The position numbers were made by a program, and so were the translations under genes. 64,000 nucleotides of DNA from Glandiceps talaboti (taxonomy: Eukaryota; Hemichordata; Enteropneusta; Spengelidae): contig NC_135555.1 in the NCBI RefSeq assembly GCF_964340395.1, positions 8,378,931 through 8,442,930 on the forward strand, in the 5' to 3' direction. The notes below the pieces were generated by a model that made no database searches, was not told the DNA's origin, and saw only the letters and a list, made by a program, of their open reading frames with translations. Shown here one piece after another: positions 12,711-24,000 of this stretch. How positions within the stretch are numbered: the first letter of the stretch is position 1; each line of letters opens with the position of its first letter.

Positions 12711-14271
12711 CATATCACCTAGACAGTATACACTGAATGGCAACAGGAGATTCAAAACAAAAACAAAAATAAGCAAGGAAATCGAATTGTATATAATTTG
12801 CATTCTGTTTCTTACTTATTCGTGCAATATCTTATTGCATTTTTAAAAAATCCTTCATATAAAATATACATAACTATTTGCAGTTTATTTGGCCAGTGTA
12901 TTGTAGTTTTTAAAGTAGGTCTTTATGGTGTGATAAAATAATTGTTTCTGATGTAGTTTTTTACACATATGTTTAAAACCTAAATATCTGGTTTTATTGA
13001 GATAATAACTCTTAGGTATGAATATGATTCTACACCAGTGAAGCCACTGTGGGTATATAGTACAATGCATGGAATGTTAAACCAGTGAATGTAGTCATAC
13101 ATTAGAACTTAACACCATATGTCTAGGGTACATATCACATATGACACCAACTGTACATATCTTAGCCATACTTCAATCTTTTACTGTCATAGTTTATGGA
13201 TACCAAAGGATTCAAAGCATGCATCATTGCATTGCAGTTACTGAACAGTGCTAGGATTTATTTGCTATTTGCAACCATGATAGACAGTGGAAGGGAAACT
13301 AATCACAACCCCATGGTTTTTCATTACTGTAATTGAAAGTGCTCCACCTTATTGCTTTATTTCATTACAGCTTGGCAGTTTTATCTCAGTAAATTCTTGA
13401 CCTATCCAACATCATTACGTGAAATACTTATAACATGTTATTTACAGGATTGACTCAACAGCATGCTGGTTTATTTCCATTGTCCGATTTCTGATACTTG
13501 TGCACTCAGCTCATTACTAAAACATCTATCCCTTCTAACATGATGGTGCTTTTATTTCAATAGAACTTGTCCGATGTTTGACACTTGTGCTCATTACTAA
13601 AATACCTATCTCCTCCAATACTTCATATCAGTAATAAGCCTCCCGGTGTGTTCAATTCAGTTCAGGATTCTGTATAGTTTGTTTGTTGATCAACCTTCTG
13701 CCACTGACAATGATGGTCATTTGCCAATAATACTAGCAATTTCAAAACAAGTTTTTAAAAAATGCATGTAGTTATTAATAACTTAGCATCAATGTTGGAG
13801 TGTGTACATAATTTGGTCATGCATAGCTTATGCACAAAGTTCCAGGGAACCCATAGCAGGCTCTTTGCACAGAATAGCTTGTAAGCTGATGATGCACATA
13901 CTTTAGACATAGATGCTAACATTCCAGTATATATACCAGTACATGTAATTTACCATAAGTTTCTTATGTGGTCTACTAGATTCTAATTACATTGCAAGTT
14001 TGAGTCTCTTGCAAACTGACAATGGTATTCTCATCTACTCTTGTTGTTTGCACTTGTTTCATAGACTGAATTAAATTTGCTCTGTACAGGCATGGGCTAA
14101 AAGTTGAACCCCAATCCTGGAAATAGAGGCATTTTCATAAAGTTTGGGTTCTGGAAAGTCGTATGTTTACCATACATGTGATTTCAGACAAATACCAATT
14201 TGAACTTCTGCCTCATGTCACGATTGTTGCCATGTGCCACATTGCCTCATGGGAGTCAGCAGAAATGCATA

Positions 14272-14650
14272 TATGAGTCCGACACTGAGCATCTAATTTG
14301 TGTCCGACACTGAGCATCTAATTTGTGTCTGACACTGAGCAACTGACTTGTGTCAGACACTGAGCAACTTATTTAAGTCCGACACCGAGCTTCTGTTTTT
14401 GAGTCCGACACTGAGCATTTAATTTGTGTCCAACACTGAGCATCTATTTTGAGTCTGACATTCAGCATTTAATTTGTGTCCGACACTGAGCAACTTATTA
14501 GAGTTCGACACTGAGCATCTAATTTGTGTCCGACACTGAGCATGTAATTTAAAATGTGTCCGACACTGAGCAACTTATTTGAGTCCAACACTGAGCATCT
14601 AATTTGTGTTTGACACTGAGCAACTTATTTGAGTCTGACAGTGAGTAGTT
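14272..14650. repeat. 25-26-bp minisatellite (GTCCGACACTGAGCATCTAATTTGT)
   Basis: Roughly fourteen tandem copies, with GAGCAACTTATTTGA and GAGCATCTAATTTGT versions interspersed. Period slippage between 25 and 26 bp breaks reading frames. No gene is associated. Confidence 0.92.
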
Positions 14651-14659
14651 GGTGATTAG

Positions 14660-16980
14660 AGAATTTGGAGTAAATTGTGTCTATGTAATTTCTTCTACTT
14701 GTCTCCCATCGGTTTACTATACATAAAACTGTTGGATTGGTATACAGAAACTTTACCATTGGACTACAATGGACTTGTGATTAAACATGTGTCATTTTTA
14801 TCATTTAGATGGTTGCATCTAACTGAAAACTGTTGTTACGGTTTTACATGCACTAATTTGAATATTTGTGTTACGTTGTTAGAAAGGTTCACCATGTGCC
14901 ATGGTTTCACATTGCATTGCACAAGCAGGCTATCTTGCTGGAGAATTCGCCAAGATAAATTCATACGATTGTCTTTACTATTTCATTGTAAATCAAAGTT
15001 GAAAACATTTTTTGTACTTCGATAATTAGGAACATATTTGTATGTCCACATTTATGTTTGCAGCGTAAGTAAGTTAACACACGCCTCGACGTACTCCAGG
15101 GGACGTACCACTGCTGGAGCCTGTGAGTTAATATGCTATATTGAGCAATTAATATGCATGAATCCTAAGTGCTTACTACTTCAGTGAAAAATGCCATACG
15201 TCATTAGCTTGGCCAATAAATACTTCATACAACACATGGGTACAATAGTGTATCATACATTGTTGAACAATTTATTTATGATATTAAAAAAAAATTACAT
15301 TTTCAGAAAAGTGTATTTGCTTTAGAGCACCCCCATATATAAGGACATACAAACTCATGGTTTAATAGAGTAGCCCATGCATACAGCAGTCAAAATACTC
15401 CACACACACAGAAAGACAAATTATGGTTTGTTTCCACAGGATGACCCATTCACACTTGACAGTGACTATTGTCAAAGAAGTCAGTCTATGCTAGTAAAAA
15501 TCTAATATATACATGTAAAATGTACATTCTAAACACAGATCCATTTGATAATGCTCCTTGTTATCAAAGTTTCAACTGCTCACACCACAACAAAGTACCA
15601 ATCTTTAATCTAAACACAGTGTTAACTTAATCCAAGAATAGGAGGGTGCTGTTGCTGCATCAACATAGTAATTGGTGTCCTGGAGAAGTCCATCTTGAAT
15701 AATCAAAGCATTCTTACTTCACTGTCAGGTGACTATCAGGTGGTCAATGGACAATTGTACAACTCAAGACTTCAACCTATTTGGATAATCAAGGCTATCT
15801 TTCATCATCATATGTTGAAACTTTTTCTTTCAGAGAGCTATATGTTATCCCACACTGTGTAATCTGATTGGCTGCCATTGGTGACTCAATGTCCAACTGA
15901 GTGCTCTGATTGGCTGCCATTTTTGATGACTCAATTCCAAACTGTGTGTCTTGTTGAGAAATTGAACATCTTTAAATAAGTTCATATAAAAAATACAACT
16001 TATAAACACTTACATTAAAGTTAAAAAGATAAGGTAACTAAAATATAGGTGATAAACCAATCTAATTCTACTGAAAATGCTAACAATATTACATTGTACA
16101 CATGTGAACTGTCTACCCCATCCCACTTCTCCCTCCCCTCACATCTCATCCCTCCCTACCCTCACTTCAACATGTACATTGTATGTTCATGTTTACCCAT
16201 CATTTATCCATCATAAAAATCACATTGACACACAATATGAATCAAAGACTATATGTACATACATAATGTAGTCATTTCCAATCATAATTATGCATACATG
16301 TAATCATCTGAAAAGCTATCTTACCTGCTACATTTGTAGTATGTTATAGAAATAACTTTATAAGATCTGTGTTAAAGCCGGAATAAATTACTGCTATCAC
16401 TGACAAGTCATAATAATCTAGCATATTAAAACTGTTGAGTTACATGATGCTTAAAAATCAAAATTGAACGAAGAATAAAATTTTGTACACTTGTCGTGCA
16501 CTTGAGCTGCCATAATGTCCAAGTTTTGTGTAACTTGACAAATGTTTCGGTTCTATGTTAACAAATGTATCTCTACCATAAGCCCTTAATATTTTCTTTT
16601 ATTTGCTATAATCCTGCCTTGAGAAATAACAAGATTGTAAGCCTTATTTTACTGTCGAATTGGAAAGTTTGATACTACTCCTGTAAATCTAGCTGTCATG
16701 ATTTTCTGTGATCATAGAATTGTCCACCTTTGAAATGTGTGGGTTTCGTCATTGGAACCATGTTGTAATAGTTCAGAGCAATGGAGGAGCCCTGTGTTAA
16801 TATATTCACCTTCTTATTTTCCATAGTCAAGATTAGAAGAGGCAGAGCAGTTGTACTATTCTGCAAGAGTGTGATACCACAAAGCAGCTTTGTCAATCTT
16901 TGGACATAATGCAAAAGGGTGTGATATAGTGAAGTATAATATACCTATAGTGATAATGCTGTGCCATGATTCACTAGAAT
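14660..16980. other. gene-less stretch
   Basis: A 116-codon open frame at 14675-15025 has no recognisable motif and is probably chance. The box CTGATTGGCTGCCAT occurs twice (about 15863-15925) in a short duplication and contains an ATTGG (inverted CCAAT) word, but no transcription unit is evident nearby. A pyrimidine-rich stretch lies at 16100-16160. Confidence 0.45.
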
Positions 16981-16984
16981 CAGT

Positions 16985-17057
16985 CACGTGATAGGAAAAT
17001 AGAATGACTATTTCCCTAGGGAAATAGTTCCATCAACTATTACATGGTCACGTGACC
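16985..17057. repeat. nested palindromes: CACGTG, 20-bp palindrome, CACGTG
   Basis: A CACGTG box at 16985-16990, the perfect 20-bp palindrome CTATTTCCCTAGGGAAATAG at 17008-17027, and the perfect 12-bp palindrome GGTCACGTGACC at 17046-17057. The roughly symmetrical layout suggests either a small foldback element or a paired E-box regulatory site. Confidence 0.7.
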
Positions 17058-17221
17058 ACCCCGAGTTCACAGCAGGTCAAAATGGCAGCTTCTGACGATG
17101 TCGTCTGCCATGAGTTAACAGCATGAGGTATATTATAAAACACATATTGCCTGGCTCAGTATTGTATGGCTGTTAATATCAGGCCCAGTTTTTAATGTAT
17201 ACAATGGTGTAATATACACAC

Positions 17222-17830
17222 ATGTGCACATGTATAATATACTTCATGATGTCAATGTTTTATACCCTTGCAAACTATGTCCAAATCTAAAACAATGCAT
17301 TACTGTATCTCATCCTTGCTCAATATATGGTCTATGTTCATTACTTAGTATTGCACTTTGGCAAAATATGTCTAAATATGGAGAACACTGCTTTACTGTA
17401 TCACATCCTTGCACAATCTCCAAATATGGTCTATATATTACCATTGCTTTGTATCACACTCTGCACACTACATGTCCAAATATGGAAAATCCTACATTAC
17501 TGTATCACACACTTGCACTACGTCCAAATTTATCCAAATTTTGTCTATGTTCAGTATTTTGTATCACAACCTTGCACACTATGTCCAGATATGAAAAACA
17601 ATGCATTACGATATTACAATGTATGATTGTATCACACCATTGCAAAAATACATGTATGCCCAAATATAGACAATGCTGCTTTACTGTATCAAACCTTGGC
17701 ACAGTATGTCCAAATATGGCAAGTTGTACCAAAGCCTTGCATACTCTGCCCAAATATGGACAGTAATGATTTAATGTATCACATTCTTGCACAGCATGTC
17801 CAAATATGGATGACACATCATGTATCCTGC
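17222..17830. repeat. diverged minisatellite, about 55-60-bp unit
   Basis: Repeated words are TGTCCAAATATGG, CAATGC(T/A)TTACTGTATCAC and CCTTGCACA. About ten units with substantial drift. The 180-codon open frame across it is made of the repeat and is not considered a gene. Confidence 0.85.
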
Positions 17831-18231
17831 ATTTTCCCCAATTGGATGTTCAATCCCACGCATGTTAATATGAACAATCTTGTTTAACCTAGTCTGACAC
17901 AGTTTATAAAAAAAAGACATCCAGAGTATTAACACTTCACTTATCAGTCACAAAACCTACTATGAAATGTGAGTTGATCTAAAGGTAATCTTCAATCCAT
18001 AGTTCATTGGATATATAAAAATAAATTACACAAGATTCAAAGTTTTTTTTGACTCCTATTTACATTGATATCATTGGTATTTAAGTTTTTACTTTGTGTG
18101 AAATTTTCGGCCTCATCTCTCATGTTGATTCATACCAGCTTAATCTTTGCATAATCTAAATCTGAGTTCTCCATCTCCATTCTCTAAACCTGACTAATTC
18201 ATATCTGTTCAATTTTGCATACTTAAATTTA

Positions 18232-18530
18232 AGGTAGAATACGCCTCAGGGACAATTTTCCTGAAAATCAAATTTGTTCAAATCTCTCTAAACTTTAGCC
18301 ATATGACAGCTTCTTCATGGTCGTTTTGAAAGAATAAAAGAAATTTGGGGGTTTGCCATTTTGTTTCAAAGGAAATCAGCAATTTTTTATATTCCCATAG
18401 AGTTACCAATAACACAGTATTGGGTGGCCATATTGGATTTGGCGGCCATAATGGATTCAAAAAGAGCTTAATTTTGATCACATTTTGACCTCTATTTCAA
18501 AAATTTGTACAGCGACCCCCAATTTTTTTG
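18232..18530 (-). mobile_element. dispersed 300-bp element, inverted copy ('CAATATGG(C)(C/T)GCC' family)
   Basis: The reverse complement of this stretch matches 31340-31615 and 35620-35910 along its length. Shared blocks are ACAAATTTTTGAAATAGAGG, AATCCAATATGGCYGCCAAA, ACTGTGT(T/C)AACTCTATAG, ATTTTCAGG(A)AAATTTGTCC and ATTCTACCTT at the end. No ORF and no obvious TIRs. It lies just beyond the 3' end of the NEURL2-like gene. Confidence 0.8.
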
Positions 18531-18742
18531 TTTATATTGTAACTGAGAATTGGTTTCAGCAGTTCTTATATAAAGTAAGAGAAAAAAATTTATAAGATTG
18601 TCTAATTTCGGAAGCGCATTCTTCATTAAATGTAAGGATTTCTTGATGTCCTCTATATGGTAATCTGGTCTATAGATATCACCTCAAATTGTACATATTT
18701 TGTAGTGAGCTTTTTATGTTTAGTCTTCTGCATTTTGATGAT

Positions 18743-18861
18743 TCACATCAGTTCAAACCTTAGATACTCTTTGACTTTAGTTGGCAATGGCAGCAAATCA
18801 ACTTGTTCATCTGTTACCAGTTGTCTTATAATGTCTCTGCAATATTCTTGTAGTGTGCTCA
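18743..18861 (-). CDS. NEURL2: NEURL2 exon 2, SOCS box
   Basis: This small exon has no ATG of its own and would be missed by ORF calling. The acceptor is ttttttctAG read on the minus strand. The first two bases complete a Val codon started by the last base of exon 1. There are then 38 residues and a TGA. The LxxYCRxxI start (BC box) and LPLPxxxKxYL end (Cul-box-like) are diagnostic of the SOCS box. Confidence 0.9.
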
Positions 18862-20459
18862 CTAGAAAAAAGACAAAAATTTCAAAAATGATAGTTTTCT
18901 GGTAGTCTCAGTTGTTACTATAATTTGTAAATAATCCAATAGAATTTGACATCAGATAAGGATATGATAATTCAAGAAGAGGTTTGATGAAGATATACTT
19001 TATATATATATGTACGATGACACTTTCCAAAATAGTATTTTCCTTCAAAGTCTTGAGCTGTAGTTTATATAATGTGATGATGTGTGAGTCATAATGTATG
19101 TGTGATGTCAAAGGAATTGGCATTCTGGCAACTGGTGTTTTTGATAAATATATCAAATTTACCAGCAAACATGACAATTAAAGATGAGTGACAACAATAT
19201 ACTACACATTAGGCGTATCCTATAATATAAGGTAGAAACCAATGTGATTATGTTACCACTAGATTGCATCATTGATTTTGGACAAGGGCTATTTGTTGTT
19301 CAGCACTTATCAGCTATCTCATCTGAGAGGGAGAGGAAAAAGAGGGGGGAGCCTAAGACAATGTAAGTTACAAACTATGTTACTACTTTTATAGTAAAAC
19401 ATTACCAACTATAGTAATAGTGAGTTATAAATCTATTAATGGTAACTTATGCATCCACCAATCTTGGGGAGATAATATTATCACGAACCATGCTATTCTA
19501 ACCCAAATATTTAAGGGAACTGAGCCTCTCTTCCTCAGGGTGTCATCAGGGCTGTAAACCTAAATACTGATGTTTGGGTTGAAGTGTATGGTTCATGACT
19601 ATACCATTTATAGACAGATTCAGAATGTCAGTGATAAAGCAACTATATACAATACATGTTGTACATCAAATGTGTTTCAACAAACTCTATGACAGGCAAA
19701 AACTGAAATTATCATGTACTTTGTTGAAAGAGGTCTGATCATAGTTTATCAGTATATCATATTCAACTCACCAACATCTAGTTGTATGATCTTGACTTGT
19801 CTAGTTGTACCATATACATCAATCATGCCATAGAAAGGGAGTTCTGGATCGGCTTGATCCATGATAGCTCCTCCCTGGTCATCACCATTAATTAGGAAGT
19901 GCATTTCTATAACACCGTCATTAATTTCATATGTGATTCCTATTCTGCTTCCCATACACGTCGCCACTAACTCTCCCCCTTCCTTGTCTCGACCAACAAG
20001 TTTGTGTTTTGGTATATGTGCATTTCCACATTTCACATAGTTTCCAAAACTTTGTATGAAAGGTCTACGGTTTCCTATTGTTGATGGTCTTTCTCCCACA
20101 TCTCTTCCAGCCGTCGGAACTCTATTGTGGTGTTTTGTGATTGCAAATATCCATGATTTGCCCATATTGGCTAAGTCTGGCATAGAATATTGTGGAATTC
20201 GAATCAAGTTGGTTGAATAACGTGGATCACGGTTATTTGTCATTTGTGATGGTAGATGTTGAGTCAACCCACAACGAAGATGACCACTCCATCCTTTCTC
20301 CTGGTCTTCTATTTCAATCAGGAAGAGTTCACCAGGTTTAACCGGTCTCTCACTAAATGTGATAGCATTTGCAAAACTAGCAGTCCTCCTCGCGGTAATT
20401 CCATTTTCCGTCAGGTCAATATTCAACCCATGGTTGTCATGGAATTTTGTGATTGGCAT
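18743..20459 (-). CDS. NEURL2: neuralized-like protein 2 (NHR domain plus SOCS box), two exons
   Basis: Exon 1 runs 20459-19772 and exon 2 runs 18861-18743; the joined protein is 268 aa. The ATG at 20459 is chosen; the open frame continues three codons further to a GTG. Residues about 6-228 form one Neuralized homology repeat (RTASFANAITFSERPVKPGE, GHLRCGLT, IFAITKHHNRVP, FYGMIDVYGTT). Exon 1 ends in QLDV and one extra G before a consensus gtgagt donor. Exon 2 follows a polypyrimidine-AG acceptor and encodes a SOCS box (LQEYCRDIIRQL...LPLPTKVKEYL). Order, phase and length (human NEURL2 is about 285 aa) agree. Known role of NEURL2/Ozz: substrate adaptor of a Cullin-RING E3 ligase, recruited through Elongin B/C by the SOCS box; in muscle it targets beta-catenin. 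It lies head-to-head with SEH1. Confidence 0.93.
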
Positions 20460-21097
20460 GATGTTCACTACTTACTTATATGATCACTCACTCATTATAG
20501 AAAACGAAAACGGTACAAACAAATTATGCTATTTACTTTTTAGTGAGAGTTATTGCAGGAAGTAAAACGCGTATCCGTCACGCGTCAATCCCTTGTGATA
20601 TTTGGTCGACAGAATTTCGCAGCTTTTCCCTTGACGAGAACTTTGAGAGTAACAAAGGGTACCTTGCTGATGGTAAGATAATTAGAATATCGTGGTATTC
20701 CAGGAAAAAACAACGCTATTTTACAATACCTTTAGAGATTGCGAATACTTCATGGACATCGCCATTTTGATCACGTGCACTATTCTGTATGGGTGGAAGC
20801 GATTTTTAGTAGTATTGCACTTCATGTTTTGACAGGCAAGATGACGTTTAGGTTATCATTTTTACACGACTAATATATGAATGACAAAAAGTTTGATAAA
20901 AACCGAATTGGACTTTAAATGGGGCCCGAGAAAAATATAGCACAGCATCCCTTCCACGTATCGAATAGAAACAACCTTTTTTAGCATGGTTTGTTCCATT
21001 TCCCCTTCTGCATTGAATTGTGGGATACCCAATATGAGGTGAAACGTCTCCCGCAAAATCTTCATCAATTCTATCAAGTAATTTGAGTTCATTCAAA
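20460..21097. promoter_or_regulatory. shared intergenic promoter region of NEURL2 (-) and SEH1 (+)
   Basis: About 640 bp separates the two start codons of divergently transcribed genes. It contains CGCCATTTT (20760-20768), the complement of a YY1-type AAAATGGCG box that often sits at transcription starts, and a CACGTG E-box at 20772-20777. No TATA box is obvious. CpG density is visibly higher than in the surrounding introns. An open frame of 75 codons at 20543-20770 and one on the other strand look like chance. Confidence 0.6.
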
Positions 21098-24000
21098 ATG
21101 TTTGTCGCCAAAAGTATATCAGCCGAACACAAAGACTTGATCCATGATGTTGCCTATGACTTTCACGGTCGGAGAATGGCTACGTGTTCCAGTGACCAAA
21201 GTGTGCAGGTAACTGTTTCCATTTGCTTGTGACACTTCGTCAAGTCACATGCTAACCCATGTCCTCTTTATTTGTACACAAAAAATATTGTCTTTCTAAG
21301 TGACGAGATTTACAGACTAGTTTTTTACATTTTAGGAAAAGTCTATCATAATCACAGAGGGAAAGCAATGAAAAATGTTCGAGTAGTGTTTTGTGTGTAA
21401 TTGCGGATTGAGTTGAGATGTCTCATATTTATTAAAAAATAAAAATGAAATTGATAATAAAATGATTGCATTCTAACTTTACAAAAAATTGAAAACAACA
21501 ATATGTTATGAATGCATTGATAAGATAGAGAAAAGAAAATACTCAATAACAGCATGGATGGTAAATGTGTAATTATTTACAATTACTTGTCTGGGTATCA
21601 GTACATCATTGTGGCTTCATGTACTACAAGTACAACACATACACAAATATATATGTATGTGTGTGTGTGTGTGTGTGCGTGCGTGCGTGTGTGCGTGCGT
21701 ACGTACGTACATATGTACGTACGTATGTATGTATGTTATATATACATGTATATGTATATATATAATACATGTTACTTGTATATAACTATAAGACTTTCCC
21801 TCGGAAAATAATTACCTCAGACCTGAACAATACACTTTCTGACATTGTTAGATGTTCATTTTTGGAGAAAAAAAACTATGACCTGTGAAATGAAAGTATA
21901 ATGTACAATGTGTTAATACTATGAAAAGAAATTTGACAAAATGATGACTATTGAAAATATATATAAATGTACATGAACATTTATTTGGATGATTTTTTTA
22001 TGACAACAACGTGAGGTAAAACTCGTTTTTATTTCAATTTCATTGTTATGTTGTAGGTATGGGACTTACAAGAAGATGGTGAGTGGCGCTGTACAGGTAA
22101 TTGGAAGGTAAGTGACTTACCATTTAGTGTCATGTTTCAAGAGCAGTAAATGTGTTACTGAGATTTAGTATGTCGTGTGAATTGAAGTAAATGACTTACC
22201 ATTTAGTGTCATCCAGTGTGTCATCTTTGAATGACAGTAACTTACCATTTAGTATATCATTTAATCATGGCAGTAAGTGACTAACCATTTATTATATCAT
22301 TGAATGGAAGTATTAAAGTGACTTACCATTAAGAACGTCATTGAATGACAGTGAGTGACTTACCATTTATTATATCATTGAATGGAAATATTAGTGACTT
22401 ACCATTAAGTGTGTCATTGAATGGCAATGCGTGACTTACCATTTATTATATCATTGAATGGAAGTATTAAAGTGACTTACCATTAAGTATGTCGTTGAAT
22501 GGCAGTAAGTGACTTACCATTTATTATATCGTTGAATGGAAATTTTAAATTGGCTTACCATCATGTATGTCATTGAATGGCAATGAGTGACTTACCATAT
22601 ATTATATCATTGAATGGCAGTATTAAAGTGACTTACCATTTAGGTATGTCATCTTTGAATGGCAGTAAATTGAGTAACTGACTTACTATTTAGCATGTCT
22701 TTAAATGGCAGTAAGTAACACACCACTTAGTATATCATGTTCAATGCCAGTAATCAGTATGCATTCCAATGTCATATTTTCCATGTAAGTTAGGCTTGGT
22801 CAAGTTAATGAGATCCTTGTCTCATCTCATTTAGAAAAAATCTACTAAGTTTACAGCACTCTGTGTACTTTCATTTGCCAAGAGAGCAGCATGAGTGAGA
22901 ACATGAAACCCATCCTTGAGGGATAACTGCTGTCTAATAAATTTTATAACCAATTTACATACAAATGTATGAATGTGGACACAACAGAAAAATGTACGTC
23001 AGTGAAAACAATGTATAACTCATATCAAATGTATTTGTTAGAAAAGGACATTCTTCAAAGGACTATTGCTAGTCTACTAGGAAGTAAGAAAACAGTATAA
23101 CCCTTGGTAACATAGGAGTCTGATAGCAGTAGCCAAGCTGAAATTTGATATTATTAAAAACCACAAATATGATTTAATGTGACAATAATGATATGATATT
23201 AGGCTGTCAAACATGTGAATGGTTACAAAAAGAGGAAAGAAAAGTCTATGAAAAAATGAATCATGGCATGAAACAGTAACTTCTCAGATATGAAAAAATG
23301 ATGGTAAGTTACAGTATCTGCCATGATGAAAAGTGAAATGGAATTTTGCAATGTTTTACTGCATGTACTGCTTTCAACTATGTGTAATGTAGACTTTCTG
23401 TATGTGTCTGTGTCCTTCAAACGACCCTTATTTGCATATCAATGTGAAACCATATACATGTATCTAGAAAGGTCAAAGGTCACCTGTCAAATTAGCAGTA
23501 ATTGGTAATTGGTACATGCCAACCAGTAGAGTTTAACTGTAATTGCTATGTACATATTAAGGAATGGTGTCACGGACCTGCCAAGCCCCATGACCTCATA
23601 GGGTAAGGATAGAGTGTTATTACTCTGTGTACATAACAGATTGAACCACCAGCTTCCACCTAACTCTGTGTTTTTATTATTCTACATGCAAATAAGGAAG
23701 TGTTTATACAGGTCTACAAACCCCCACCTCATCACTTCATTGTTTTTGATATTACTCTGTACATAAACTGTAAGGAAATGTTTGTGTCTACAACCCCCCC
23801 CCCCCCCCCCCCCCCCCCCGCCGATGTTTGTAGTACTCTGTGTACACAAGAACCAGCATGTGTACAGTTTTGTTTCTTACTATTCTCTGAGAGCAGAGTG
23901 TTTATTACTCTGTACATATAATATGGAATGAGATGTTGTAACTTTGTCATATACAAGTTACAACATCTTGACCTTGTATTAACCTTCCATTTTTTGTACC

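Noticed and set aside
17224-17766. 180-codon ORF rich in Cys, His and Tyr
   Set aside because: Made of diverged 55-60-bp repeats; competing open frames in the same stretch.
20848-21132. 94-codon minus-strand ORF antisense to SEH1 exon 1
   Set aside because: Overlaps a certain coding exon on the other strand and shows no motif.
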